64,000 nt of DNA from Rutidosis leptorrhynchoides. Lineage: Eukaryota > Streptophyta > Magnoliopsida > Asterales > Asteraceae. Position 1 is the first letter of the stretch; every line of letters starts with the position of its first letter. This document shows positions 23,499 through 35,200 of this stretch, one piece after another. A program made the position numbers and the translations under genes. The stretch lies in NCBI RefSeq assembly GCF_046630445.1, contig NC_092341.1, forward strand, positions 6,388,001 through 6,452,000, given 5' to 3'. Below the pieces are notes generated by a model. The model worked only from the letters and a program-made list of their open reading frames with translations. It was not told the DNA's origin and did no database searches.

Positions 23499-23896
23499 GT
23501 CAACCTAACGACATGCGCCACGAAATAAACACGCCAACAAACCGATCATATATCACCCGCGCTGAAATTCTTCAATAATGATTGAAGAAACATACTAAAA
23601 ACGTAAACTCAATTAATTGTTGACACTAGATTATGTCAACTAATAATCAGAGGAGAAAGAATAATTATTGGGATATAAGGGAGTTTTGGACCAAACCCAT
23701 GTGAGATAAAAACTTAATTCCCAAACTGATGTATTCTTAAAAGTATTTCCCTAAAGCAATACATTTTTTATTTTAGTTATACTTTAAACCCGCATAAATA
23801 TAATTTTATGTATTTAAAAAAATTTATAGTAGGCATTAACACTTTCGCTCCATCATTTCACCGTCCCCTCTCCTCTCTAAAATTACGTATCTTTCT
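23499..23896. other. Intergenic, no gene seen
   Basis: AT-rich sequence up to the LINE's target duplication. No gene or element ends found. Confidence 0.4.
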
Positions 23897-24042
23897 ATCA
23901 TGCATCAATTCTTTTTTCCTCCTTTACCAAATTAAAAGCTCAGGCGATTTCTGGCGATCCATTGCCAATTATCATTCTGTTCAAACTGATCGTATTTTTC
24001 TAATCTGCTGCACTTCGATTCCCATCGATCCCTCTTTGGATC

Positions 24043-25734
24043 ATGGGAAAAAATTCTGGGGGAAAGAAGAAAAAAGGGGCTGCTACTGCGACTAGGGTTT
24101 TGCGAAGTCGAACAATCGGTGGAGAAGAGGAATTGCACGATAGCGATGATTCAATCAAGTCTGTTAATAAGGATGATGAAGCCAATCACACGGTGATGTT
24201 TCAAACAGTGGATCCATTGACAGGTTTACCTATTAATTTACATGTTTATAAATCTAATGATGATGAGTCTGTTAGTGTCCATTCGGCCGACTTAAATGAA
24301 GTTATCCCAAAGCATGCGAATAAGGTTTTGGATGATTATGAGTTTCCAGAGCTGATCGGTAACAATAACAATTTTCGTAGTTCCTCCTCTTCAAGTGCTA
24401 AAGTGATTTCTCCGAATGGTAAAACCAACCCGTTGGCCAACCAATCGGGGGAAGTGCCGAAAGATAAGATTGTTAATGAGGAAGATATCAATGTGAATTC
24501 TACTCATGTCTCTCCACATGATTCACCTTATGCAGGTGTGCAAGGGAGTATGATAGGGTCGTTTGCTGAGGCTTTAAATGGGAACAGTCAAAAGTCAAAC
24601 AAAAAAGTGAACTTCCGTTTTATTGAGCCATTATCTAATAAAGAGGAAGATATAGATATTGAATTACCAATTTCATCAGTATTGGAAGTAAATGAACGCT
24701 ACAGTAATACTCTTTATGGTTACTTCTTGGGCAAAAGAATAGCATATCCGGTAGTGAAAAATTATGTTACAAATGTTTGGAAGAAATTTGGTCTTGAGAA
24801 AATCATGATGAATGCACGGGGTTTCTTCTTTTTTAAGTTCACTTCCGAGTCTGGTTTGAAAGGTGTATTAGAATCCGGTCCATGGATTATTCGATCAAGT
24901 CCTATTATTCTTAATGCTTGGACACCCGATGTTCCTTTAACTAAGGAGGATCTAACTCGTGTACCGGTATGGGTGAAAATTCATGACATCCCTATTGTTG
25001 GGTTTACAGAGACGGGGTTGAGTATGATAGCGTCAAATATTGGTACCCCGATGACTTTAGATTCTTACACAAGCACTATGTGCTTAGAATCATGGGGTAG
25101 GCCAAATTTTGCAAGAGCATTGGTTGAAATTTCATCTGAAAAGGAAATGCAGGAAACTATTCGGATGGCTATACCAAACATTAATGGCACAAGCAAAACT
25201 GTTTGTTCGCTAAGAGTGGAGTTCGAATGGAAACCTCCTCGTTGTTCGTGTTGTGTTACTTTTGGGCACAAAGACTCACATTGTCCTAAATCTGTGATTA
25301 CAATTGATAATCAGCAAGTTAAGCAAGCCAAGGATAAGGATGGTTTTGAAACTGTTGGAAGTAAAAAATCTATTAAAGTGCTGAGTAAAAAACAAGTTGG
25401 GGCTACTGGTTTTGCAGTACAAAATAAAAAACAAACGCTTGTTTATCGCCCGGTGAAGAAGACTAACGAGGATGTAAATAGGCGTGCATCTACTAGTACT
25501 CCTAAAACCAGTACTCATGAATTGCCTACTGATGGTGTTGCCATTAAGAACCCTTATGAGATTCTGAATGATTTAAATAATGATGATGCTAGAGAGGGTG
25601 AGCATGTAGGATCGCCGAACGTGTTGGAAGATGAGTTAAGTGACTTAGAAGCAAATGTTGATGAAACCTCTATTTTTATGGAACAAAAGACTGGCGGGGC
25701 AAGCACTCCGGGAAAGAAGGTTTCCGATGGTTAG
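24043..25734 (+). CDS. LINE ORF1: DUF4283 and zinc-knuckle RNA-binding protein
   Basis: 563 aa. The basic N-terminus MGKNSGGKKKKG is followed by a low-complexity acidic region. The DUF4283 domain lies at about residues 215-380, with LYGYFLGKRIAYPVV, then GLEKIMMNARGFFFFKF and GVLESGPWIIRSSPIILNAW. A zinc knuckle at about 405-420 reads CSCCVTFGHKDSHC, fitting CX2CX4HX4C. This is the usual gag-like ORF1 of plant LINEs, thought to bind the element RNA and form RNPs. The ORF ends in TAG (25732-25734), overlapping ORF2. No stops or frameshifts. Confidence 0.92.
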   Translation: MGKNSGGKKKKGAATATRVLRSRTIGGEEELHDSDDSIKSVNKDDEANHTVMFQTVDPLTGLPINLHVYKSNDDESVSVHSADLNEVIPKHANKVLDDYEFPELIGNNNNFRSSSSSSAKVISPNGKTNPLANQSGEVPKDKIVNEEDINVNSTHVSPHDSPYAGVQGSMIGSFAEALNGNSQKSNKKVNFRFIEPLSNKEEDIDIELPISSVLEVNERYSNTLYGYFLGKRIAYPVVKNYVTNVWKKFGLEKIMMNARGFFFFKFTSESGLKGVLESGPWIIRSSPIILNAWTPDVPLTKEDLTRVPVWVKIHDIPIVGFTETGLSMIASNIGTPMTLDSYTSTMCLESWGRPNFARALVEISSEKEMQETIRMAIPNINGTSKTVCSLRVEFEWKPPRCSCCVTFGHKDSHCPKSVITIDNQQVKQAKDKDGFETVGSKKSIKVLSKKQVGATGFAVQNKKQTLVYRPVKKTNEDVNRRASTSTPKTSTHELPTDGVAIKNPYEILNDLNNDDAREGEHVGSPNVLEDELSDLEANVDETSIFMEQKTGGASTPGKKVSDG

Positions 25735-28700
25735 TTTCGGGTCCTGGAATATAAGGGGTCTGAATCTTCACCCCAAACAAAAGGAGATTCAAGAGAGTGT
25801 TCTTAAAAATAATCTATGTTTATGTGCGGTTCTAGAAACTCATGTTGATATCTCAAAACTAACGGATATTTGCTCAAAAGTCTTTCCAGTATGGAGTTGG
25901 GTTTCGAACATGTCTGTTTGTAGTGGTGGAACTCGTATAATTCTTGGTTGGAATCCAAATGTAGTGAATGTTATGGTGCTTAATATGACCCATCAAGTTA
26001 TTCATTGTTTGGTCAAGACCCTAAGTGGAGGTATCCAGTCATTCGTTTCCATTATTTATGCTGATAACTATTATATTACTCGTCGTCAGTTATGGCAGGA
26101 TCTTTGTATGCACAAGGGTTTTGTGGGAAATCATCCTTGGGTCTTAATGGGAGATTTTAATGTCTCTTTAGATCCGGATGATTCGAATGCCGGTAGTTCT
26201 CGAATTACTATTGCTATGAGGGAGTTTCGGGAATGTGTGGAATACCTTCGAATGAGTGATGTAAATCATGTTGGTCTACACTTTACCTGGAACCAAAGTC
26301 CTTTTTCGTTGAATGGAAAGCTTAAAAAGATTGACCGTATTATGGCCAATGATAAATTTATTGAGGATTATGGTAATGCTTTTGCTATATTTCAACCTTA
26401 TGGAATATCGGACCACTGTCCTGCCATTTTGAAATTTCCCACTACTAATCGAGCGCGTCATAAACCTTTCAAGTTTGGTAATTTTATCGTTTATAAAGAA
26501 GGGTTTGATGATATTGTTATAAAGGGTTGGCGTAGAGTTGTGGTTGGTCATAAAATGTTTCAAGTAGTGAAAAAACTTAGATGGTTGAAGAAACCCCTCC
26601 GAAACTTAATGTGGAAGAAAGGTAACCTTCACATACGGGTGACCAAGCTTAAAAAAGAGCTTGACGAAGCTCAAACGGCGTTAGACAGATGCCCTTTTTC
26701 GATGGAGCTAAGAGAAGATGCAAGTTGTTTGTTGCGTGCATACAATGAAGCAGTCTTAGAAGAAGAAAGGTTCCTAAAGCAAAAATCGAAAATTGAGTGG
26801 TTAAGAGTTGGAGATAACAATAGTAGCTATTTTCATAAAATTGTGAAGGGCAAAATTCATAGAGGTCGAATCACTGCTATCGAAAATGCGCAAGGAACTC
26901 TGGTGGAAGATGTTGCAATTCCGAATTTGTTTGTTGAACATTTTACTCACTTTCTTGGTACTACTACTGTAAACGCGGGCAACTATATCCCTGACTCGCT
27001 TTTTATTAAAAAATTAACATCTAATCAGGCGTGCAGGATGATAAGGCCAGTTGTTCCTAGTGAAGTAAAATCTGTAATTTTTGATATGGGTAATAATAAA
27101 TCCCCGGGACCAGATGGCTACACAGCGGAGTTCTTTAAGTCTTCTTGGGATATTATTGGCGATGAGATTGTTGATGCTGTTCAAGATTTTTTCCGTAATG
27201 GACAGTTGCTTTCGGAGTTGAATCATACTGTTATTGTTTTGTTACCTAAGGTTCAATCCCCTAGCAAGGTTAATGATTATCGTCCTATAGCGCTTTGCAA
27301 TACTTTATATAAATGTATCAGTAAGATTATCGCTAATCGAATTAAAGACAGCTTGGATGATATCATTAGTGAAAACCAGTCTGCATTTGTTCCGGGTCGG
27401 CGTATATCTGATAATATTTTATTGACTCAAGAATTAATGCGGAACTATCATTTGTCAGCGGGTTCCCCTAGATGTGCGTTCAAGGTGGATATTCAAAAGG
27501 CTTATGATACCGTGGACTGGTCGTTTTTGAAGACTATTCTAGCTCGATTTGGGTTTCACACAAAAATGATCCGATGGATTATGAATTGCGTGTCATCAGT
27601 TTCTTTCTCGATAAATATAAATGGTGAGCTTCATGGTTTTTTTAAAGGAAAGCGTGGTCTTCGACAGGGTGATCCGATGTCTCCATATCTTTTCACTTTG
27701 GTTATGGAGGTTCTTACTCTTCTCCTGATTCGCAATGCTAATAATGAGTGCTTTAGGTACCACCCAAAGTGTGATGATCAGAAGATTATCAACCTTTGTT
27801 TTGCAGATGATTTATTTGTTTTCTCACATGCTGACATCAATTCAGTTCAAGTCATCAGCTCGGCTTTGGAGGAATTCAAAAGTTGGTCCGGTTTAATGCC
27901 AAGTTTGCCGAAAAGCACTGCTTTTTTTGCAAATGTTACGTCTCACATTAAAGAGCAGATTCTTATTTTGTTGCCTTTTGAGGAAGGATCTCTTCCCATT
28001 AAATATTTGGGTGTGCCTTTAATTGCATCAAGACTATTCTATACTGATTGTAAAGTTCTTGTTGATCAGGTAAAGAGTAAAATTAATAGTTGGAAAAACA
28101 AGTTTCTTTCTTTTGCAGGCCGGGTGCAATTAATAAGTTCTGTTCTTTCTTCAATGCAAATTTACTGGCATTCTGTGTTCTTGCTTCCTAGTGCTATTAT
28201 TAAAGAAATTGAATGCTTGATGAGAGGGTTCTTATGGTGCCAGGGCAGCATGAAGAAAGGTAAAGCTAAAGTTAAATGGGATGATGTATGCAAGCCTAAA
28301 GAGGAAGGAGGTTTGGGCATTCGACGTTTGAAGTATTGGAATATTGCCCTTTTAACGACTCATATTTGGAGTATCCTTTCTCATAAGGAGTCTATTTGGG
28401 TGAGGTGGGTTCATTCATATTGGCTTAGAAATAGTAATTTTTGGGATGTCTCGATTCCTACGAATGCGAGTTGGGGTTGTCGTAAACTTTTAAGCATGCG
28501 TGATGTCTTACGCGGACGTTTTCTGCATGAGGTTGGAAATGGCGTATGTACATCTGCTTGGTTCGATGAGTGGTCTGATTTGGGACCGCTTATTTATGTT
28601 GTTCGTCGTAGAAATATTACTCAAGCTGGCATGCATTTATCTGATTCAGTCGCTGACATTATTAATAATGGAGCGTTTATTTGGCCGGCTGAGTGGGTTG

Positions 28701-29359
28701 AGAGATTCTCAATTCTAAATAATTTGGCGCCTCCTGTTTTATCGAATAATATTGATATTGTGAAGTGGAGAGATATTTATGATGCAAAATGTGATTATTC
28801 CATCCAACAGGTCTGGGAGTACATTCGGCCACGTGCAAATAAAGTCCCATGGTTTTCGGTGGTTTGGTTCTCCCAATGTATTCCTAGGCATGCTTTCATT
28901 CTTTGGCTTCTTATGGGAGAAAGGCTAAAGACTCAAGACAAATTGAAGGCCTGGGAAATTAGGCAAGGTGATATTATCATTTGCTCTCTATGTAACTTAA
29001 TCCCAGATTCTCATGAACACACTTTCTTTTCGTGCCCATTTGCTTCGCAAGTTTGGTCTTTAGTGCTTACTCATATGGACTTTCCTATTAGTAGTCATAA
29101 CTGGAAGGATTTTATGTTGTTGGTTTGTCCTTTTGCTAAAAGGAATATTGCGAGAATTGTTATTATAAAGCTTCTGTTTGCTGCTACGGTCTATTTTGTT
29201 TGGCAAGAACGGAATAGAAGGGTGTTCAAGAAGGGTAAACAGTCTCCGGTTCAGGTCTTTGAGTCGATATATTCTACCGTCAGACTAAAGTTGATGAGTT
29301 TTCGGTGGAGGTCGACTGCTAATTCGCTTAGGCTCAAGTCAGATTGGAAAATTTCTTAA
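25727..29359 (+). CDS. LINE ORF2: endonuclease and reverse transcriptase
   Basis: About 1,210 aa if started at ATG 25727, the codon just before the conserved endonuclease start VSFGSWNIRGLN; an in-frame ATG also exists at 25655. An APE-type endonuclease occupies about residues 3-230 (GSWNIRG, then VLMGDFNVSLD and GISDHCPAIL). The RT follows at about 440-760, with SPGPDGYTAEF, DYRPIALCNTLYK, AFKVDIQKAYDTVDW, GLRQGDPMSPYLF and the catalytic FADDLFVFSH. The C-terminal zf-RVT region has CSLCNLIPDSHEHTFFSCPF and AATVYFVWQERNRRVF. No RNase H domain is evident. ORF1 stop and ORF2 start overlap as ATGGTTAG, which suggests termination-reinitiation. All catalytic motifs look whole. Confidence 0.93.
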   Translation: MVSFGSWNIRGLNLHPKQKEIQESVLKNNLCLCAVLETHVDISKLTDICSKVFPVWSWVSNMSVCSGGTRIILGWNPNVVNVMVLNMTHQVIHCLVKTLSGGIQSFVSIIYADNYYITRRQLWQDLCMHKGFVGNHPWVLMGDFNVSLDPDDSNAGSSRITIAMREFRECVEYLRMSDVNHVGLHFTWNQSPFSLNGKLKKIDRIMANDKFIEDYGNAFAIFQPYGISDHCPAILKFPTTNRARHKPFKFGNFIVYKEGFDDIVIKGWRRVVVGHKMFQVVKKLRWLKKPLRNLMWKKGNLHIRVTKLKKELDEAQTALDRCPFSMELREDASCLLRAYNEAVLEEERFLKQKSKIEWLRVGDNNSSYFHKIVKGKIHRGRITAIENAQGTLVEDVAIPNLFVEHFTHFLGTTTVNAGNYIPDSLFIKKLTSNQACRMIRPVVPSEVKSVIFDMGNNKSPGPDGYTAEFFKSSWDIIGDEIVDAVQDFFRNGQLLSELNHTVIVLLPKVQSPSKVNDYRPIALCNTLYKCISKIIANRIKDSLDDIISENQSAFVPGRRISDNILLTQELMRNYHLSAGSPRCAFKVDIQKAYDTVDWSFLKTILARFGFHTKMIRWIMNCVSSVSFSININGELHGFFKGKRGLRQGDPMSPYLFTLVMEVLTLLLIRNANNECFRYHPKCDDQKIINLCFADDLFVFSHADINSVQVISSALEEFKSWSGLMPSLPKSTAFFANVTSHIKEQILILLPFEEGSLPIKYLGVPLIASRLFYTDCKVLVDQVKSKINSWKNKFLSFAGRVQLISSVLSSMQIYWHSVFLLPSAIIKEIECLMRGFLWCQGSMKKGKAKVKWDDVCKPKEEGGLGIRRLKYWNIALLTTHIWSILSHKESIWVRWVHSYWLRNSNFWDVSIPTNASWGCRKLLSMRDVLRGRFLHEVGNGVCTSAWFDEWSDLGPLIYVVRRRNITQAGMHLSDSVADIINNGAFIWPAEWVERFSILNNLAPPVLSNNIDIVKWRDIYDAKCDYSIQQVWEYIRPRANKVPWFSVVWFSQCIPRHAFILWLLMGERLKTQDKLKAWEIRQGDIIICSLCNLIPDSHEHTFFSCPFASQVWSLVLTHMDFPISSHNWKDFMLLVCPFAKRNIARIVIIKLLFAATVYFVWQERNRRVFKKGKQSPVQVFESIYSTVRLKLMSFRWRSTANSLRLKSDWKIS

Positions 29360-29556
29360 TTGTGTTTTTTTTTCTTTTTTCGCTTGTAGCTCGTGTTGCT
29401 TTAATCTGTATTTAAAGTTTGGTTGTTTGTGAGGTTGTAGGGCTTGTCCTATAACTCCGTGCTTCAGTTGTATATTGTTTTTTGATATCAATATATTCAC
29501 CGGGTGAACCCCTTTTACGCAAAAAAAAAAAAAAAAAAAAAAAAATCATGCATTAG

Positions 29557-30006
29557 TATTACACATGATATGTACGGAGTATACACTATTTCATTTTATT
29601 ATAAAAATGAATGATGATGATGATGAATTCTAGTCTAACTATGATATCACAGGACTCATTTAAGAACTTTTGCTAAAAAAAAATATTCTTTAAAGTGTCT
29701 AGAACACCACTAAATTTAATCGTATGACCCAACATATTTTGTCAAATTTATAGGATATCTTTTAAATTGAATATTACACCACTAAATCTATTTACCAGGA
29801 CTCCATATATTTTTGAATTTATAAATTAATTTAAAGTAAACTGCCACTAAAATAACATTCAAATATAATTAGTAGTGAAAAAAATTTCGGGACCTCATTG
29901 AATTAGAATTCCCGAATCATCATTGGTGATGTTGATGATGATCATATTTTTATTTTTACTCTTTTACTTTCTAAGTATTATATTTAAATTCTTCTCAAAA
30001 TCGTTC
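29557..30006. other. Intergenic AT-rich sequence
   Basis: Short GATGAT runs at 29609-29626 and 29933-29943. No ORF or element ends found. Confidence 0.4.
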
Positions 30007-30015
30007 TTTCTTTAT

Positions 30016-30147
30016 GGGTAATGATATATTCATCATTCAAATTACTTCATTCACCATAAACTGTGCATTAGTAGGTTGTACTGTACAATTAAATATTAAA
30101 TATTTACGGTGGATATAGTAATTTTAATGGTGGATATATCATTATCC
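30016..30147. mobile_element. 132-bp MULE-type MITE
   Basis: Inverted arms of about 40 bp begin GGGTAATGATATAT and GGATAATGATATAT (reverse strand), about 80% alike. A perfect 9-bp duplication TTTCTTTAT lies at 30007-30015 and 30148-30156. A related half-copy, TAATGATATATCCACC, is at about 22228-22243. Confidence 0.85.
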
Positions 30148-30156
30148 TTTCTTTAT

Positions 30157-31110
30157 ACTTATTTTCATTTCAATTTTATTTATAAGTTTTTCATTGCTTA
30201 AAGTGACTTGATTTTTATTTTATGTTTAGAAATATTAGTTGAATATATTTTAGAGTAATCTTATTTGGAGCACTCTAAATGATCGCTTGAATGTATTTTC
30301 AAACACTTTAATTTATTGAATAAGAAAATATATTTTTTAGAGCAATACGATGTGCAATTCGAAATATTTGAAGTAGTATAAACTTTAAGTCGATCATTAT
30401 GGTTTTTGAGATATATAGCTATAAAAAATGATGTGTTAATTGATGTTATTTAGTAGTTTATACGAGAGCTCCTATACTTATGTCGATTTGTTAACGTACT
30501 ATATATGAGGTCAATTATTGCTTACAAATAAAATGCAGATTTGTGTGTTTTAAAGAAAATATTAATGATCGGATGGTATGAATAGAAAATAACAAAGACA
30601 CTTGTTTTGGATATATTTTTAAAGGAACATGGAATTGGAAAATTATGTTTTCACCACACATGAGTTTGGTCAAAAACTCGGATATAAGGTACCGCGGAAA
30701 AATGATATTCGGATACATTTCTTTCTATCTTCACTTTTGAATTTGACCTCATTCAATTGCACATGTTCCTGTTTCTTTTGGGTTTTCAAGTGACAATGGA
30801 GGATAAATGGGTGGAACAAGATATAAGCAAATACAACCACCAGAACAGAGAATATCACCAAGTGAAAACAATGGAGGCTTTTGCAGTTTTTCATATATAT
30901 CATATAAAAATCAGGATTTCACTAACAGAAAAGTTCAGAAGAGGAAAAGCTATACAAATCATCATACTGTACTACCTTCCAAAACTACAAAACTGTATAC
31001 ATTTTCCTTCCCTCAAATGTTTTCAAAATCTAGATATTTTGTTTGTATGTGTTCTTCTATGTGATATGAACATCTTCATGTTTGTGTAAAAGCCAACCAA
31101 ACCATTCTAC
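30157..31110. other. Intergenic and 3' flank of MDN1
   Basis: The last few hundred bases before 31110 should contain the MDN1 3' UTR (minus strand). Two overlapping plus-strand frames at 30757-31089 have no family look and are not called. Confidence 0.4.
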
Positions 31111-32247
31111 TTAGGCCCCCGAATTTTGCATAAGCTCAAACCACTGCAATTAGATTAGTTACAAAACATGGTCATCAATCACCACCTTTTGAAAGAAGCA
31201 GAATGTATAAAATATAAGAAAAAAATAGATTAAAATTGCATGGCTGCTTACTTGTCTTAATAAATCAGCAAGTGTTCTTGGAAGATTTTCGATGTCCTTG
31301 AGGATGACATAAAATGGGAATGGGAAAGAATTCATATATTTGTCGAGATCACATTTTCCAGATTCATTAAACGAAGCTTTCTGAAAATAGGAATACATAT
31401 GCATATCAAGAAGAGAGTATTATTACTATAACTTCCATTATATATGAACAATAAAAATAATATATATATGCACGCCAATTACCATAACTTCGGTTATGGA
31501 TTCCTTTGGGTTATCCAAAATCAGAAACGCCACCATTCGTTTTTTGCTTAACATGTCTCTAACACAACGCTTCAGATTCTCCTATCGATACAAACGACAA
31601 AACAATTAAGACCTAAGTAGAAGGAAATAACAAAATTTTGATATGCGTACTACATCATATTAAAAAAAAAACCAAAGGGGGTACCTTTTCATGTAGACGA
31701 CCATCAGCTATAATCAGCACAAGCTGTTCTAATGGATTTTGTCCAGATGGTAGTCGTGCGTTCATTACTGCAGAATCAAGTGTGTTATTTAAGTATTTCA
31801 TTAGGTCAACCATCGGTGCATCTTCTATCGTGTTCTCTTGCTTGAATGTTAGACCCGACAGCATCTGATCCATTATAAAAAATATATACGGTTAGCTTAA
31901 CAATACTACAAGTATATAATATAATATGTAATTTTTAAGTATATTATAGAAATAGAAATATTGACCTTAATTCCAGATTCGGAGGTGAATGGTTGATCAA
32001 AGTCATGAAGTAACTGAATATTTCCTTTTTTACCAAAACTTGCAACTGCCAAATTTCCAACTTCAAGTTGAGACATTGCACGACAAACTGTCACTAAAGC
32101 TTCCATAGCAACATTCCCACAATTGTTTTCTGACATGCTTCGTGAGTCATCGACAGCAATCACAACTTGATAGTTACGTTTATTAGGCCTTGTGCGTCTC
32201 AACCATATCTTATCTTTCCGATAGTGACTCGCGATATACGGAATTAC
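31111..32247 (-). other. MDN1: MDN1 exons 72-76: C-terminal MIDAS (von Willebrand A-like) domain
   Basis: Exons: 31966-32247, 31685-31864, 31483-31581, 31252-31380, 31111-31143. The metal-ion site reads VVIAVDDSRSMSENN, giving D-x-S-x-S. LVLIIADGRLHEK in exon 73 carries the later conserved Asp region. This domain grips the UBL domains of Ytm1/WDR12 and Rsa4/NLE through Mg2+ (family knowledge). The last exon codes only ten residues. Confidence 0.93.
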
Positions 32248-35200
32248 CTGAAAATCACCATGCATAAATAAATTTCATATGTATAATGATGATAGATATA
32301 AAAAAGTTGTAGGCTTTATTAACATATGTGACTTTGGATCAGTTCCCAGGAGTCAATTGCATCTTAACTAGTTTTTGTTATTTATCTTTTATGTAACATA
32401 AACCAAATAAACCCATTATTGAAAGTGAAGATAAAAAGTTTATACCTTTTTCATGTTGATTCGTTTCCCGGTCTTATAGTCCCCTTGAAGCTTGCTAGCA
32501 AGAGTTGGCTCCATGACTAAACGCAACTGTTCGGCCAACTCTTGAGACAATCTTGTTGTCTGCAACTCATACTTTCTCCATAAAGCAGTAGCAGAATCTC
32601 TATTATCACCATAAACATATTCAAGTTTGTGGGACATACCCATATCATCATCATCAGCAACAGAAAGTTGACCAAAATGACTAACTTCCTCTGTCATATA
32701 AGATCTTTTTAAGTACACTGAACTCTCTAAATCGCTTTGGTCATAATCTTCACAATTGTTGATATCTTCCAAAGTTTCATCTGGGATTTCCTTTTCGTCA
32801 ACTTCCATCTTATCACGACCCATATTTCCAATATTTAACGGTTTATTCTTAACAGGCTTAGCCTCAACGTTTTGTTCTTCAATGTCCATTTCAGAATCAT
32901 CATCCATTTTGTCTGCAACTGCACCATCACCATTGTCATCATTAGGTTCTTTCCCTTCTAAATTTTTATCAATCTGTTCATTTTCTGCTGACCCAAGTGC
33001 CTGGGCGGATCCTTTATCCAACCCGGATGTAAACCCGTATTCATTTGCATCTTCATCTTCAACCTCCACCTCATCTTTAACCTCATCCTTATTCTCTTCC
33101 AAATCTACAGAAACTTTTGCTCTTTCTTTCCAGCTTTCAAGGGCATCACCAATATTACGTAACGGGTTTGGCTCGTTTTTCTGAACAGACGAATTGTCAA
33201 CCTCGGGTAACTGTCTAACATGTTCGTCATTTACTTTCCCGCCTTTTGATGGGTCAGCTACACTAATTTCATTTTGTGTAGAATTAGGTAAACCTTGTAT
33301 AGGCGCCAACTCACTTTGTGTATCGTTAGTATTAGACCATGTGGCTTCAGGTGCAGCACGACTCATGGATACTGTATTATTCGACCCGTTATTAGGTTGA
33401 GTGGCACAATCGTTATTTTCCTGATGTTCAGCAGCACTGAAATCATTGGCAACTGGTGCAGTGATGTCATTCTTTTGTTTCTCCATGTCAGCATCAGTGT
33501 TTTTATCTTGGTTATTATTTTCTTCTGTATCCATCTCATTATTTTCAGCCAACGAATCAGGTACGGTTTCATCCACGTTTTCTTGATTATTTTCGTCTCC
33601 ACCATCGTTAAGCTCTGCTGACTCATCGACCGTTTCTGTACCACCTTCATTGTCATCTACATCATCATCTTGCTGATTCATGTCGATGTCATCATCGGGT
33701 CCCGCATCAGGCTCATCAGGTTTCAACCCTGTAGGTTCAGCAAACGCCTCATCTTTATCTAAATTCATAGCTTCAACATCTTCAGTATTTGCCATGTCAT
33801 CATCTTGATCATCATTATCATCATTCGGTTTGTTGGATTCATCACGATCCAATTCACCAGCTTCATCAGTATTCGCCATGTCATCATCTTCTTCTTTAGC
33901 TCTAAGCTCTCTGCCACTAGAATCATCATCCTTAACTGACGGCCCAGTCTCGTACTTTTCCTTTTTATCAGGGTTATCATCATCATTTTCATCATCTTTT
34001 TTATCCTGAAGTTTCTCATCAACAACTTCACTGTCATCTCCAGTTTCTCCCATGGCAGAATCCAGTTCAGGCTCGTCAGCTTCATCATCATCATTTTCTT
34101 CATCATTTTCATCCTCACTAAGATCAAAGGCATCAGCTTTAAAATCTTCATCCATCTCGATACCTTTATCATTTTTACTCGGGACATTGTCCTGGGCATC
34201 TTGTTCTTCACCCCCCTGTAGTATCCAAAAATTAATAATTTTAATTATATATAAAAGAATTAATGCATCTGTTCGAATGACAATTAGAATATATATGTCA
34301 CAAAATTAGGTACCTTTTCAGTTCCAAGTAGTTGATCTTCATCTTCTATTTGGTCACTGACATCTTTAATCCCAGCACCTTCACCCATACCAGTTCCAGT
34401 AGCATCTTGTGTACCATTTTCTTCTTCTTGGTTTTCAATGGAGCACCCAAAACCTTGCGAGTATAATGAAGCAAAAATCTCTGCAAGTGCATGAGTAATC
34501 ATAGACAACTGCACCAAACAAAAAGCCAAAAAAGATAAATATCTAACATCTTTAATCATACATTATACAACATTTTGCCTTCACTGGTATACAAATTGTG
34601 AAACTTACGGTTCGGTGGGCCACCATGAAGTCATTAAGAAGACCATTGCCAAAGGTAATCATTAGGTCCAATAGTGAGTAAAGATGTTTCAACTGTGCCT
34701 CAACAACAAGATCAAGACTTGTATCTTCATTCCCATAAAGGTCGGCCTGGGTAAAATCTTTAAGATTAGAGATCCGAATACGTTCAAAATACAGTCCTAA
34801 CAAAGAATGATGATAGAATATAGGTTACTTACAGCAAAGTCAAGTGTTTTAACTAATTCGTCATGAATAGTTTGCAACTGTAGATTCTCTACTCGAGAAG
34901 TAAACAAGGATTGCCAGGTGTTGATATCTTCTGGGTCAGGTTTATCATTGACTGACTTAATTCGGTCAAAGCCATCCATAACGAGTTTGCATACTTTCCT
35001 AACGGACTCGGTGAACTGAGACTCAGCGTTCAAAATGACATCGGCATTTTGAATTCTTACTGACTTGTTCTTCGCTTCCAAAGCAGAATGATAGTATTCA
35101 TCTAAATTGATTCCCTGAAAGATTCAATGAAAGTTGCATAAGTAGACATGAAAACGTATAAGGCACAAAAGATAAGATTGATATTATTATAAGTTTTAAG

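Larger units (their letters stand above)
23906..29545 (+). mobile_element. Full-length plant L1-type LINE
   Basis: The element has a 137-bp leader, ORF1, ORF2, a 3' UTR of about 160 bp and a 26-nt A tail (29520-29545). It is flanked by a 9-bp repeat ATCATGCAT (23897-23905 and 29545-29553, the first A shared with the tail). Both ORFs are open throughout, so this copy could be autonomous and is recent in origin. The short duplication makes the 5' boundary probable rather than certain. Confidence 0.85.

Noticed and set aside
30757-31089. Two plus-strand frames of 110 and 85 aa before MDN1
   Set aside because: They overlap each other in different frames, lack homology and lie in the probable MDN1 3' region.
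32756-33656. Open frames of 68-148 aa opposite or shifted to MDN1 exon 71
   Set aside because: Ser-rich or Met/Lys-rich shadows of the GAT/GAA-rich acidic coding exon.
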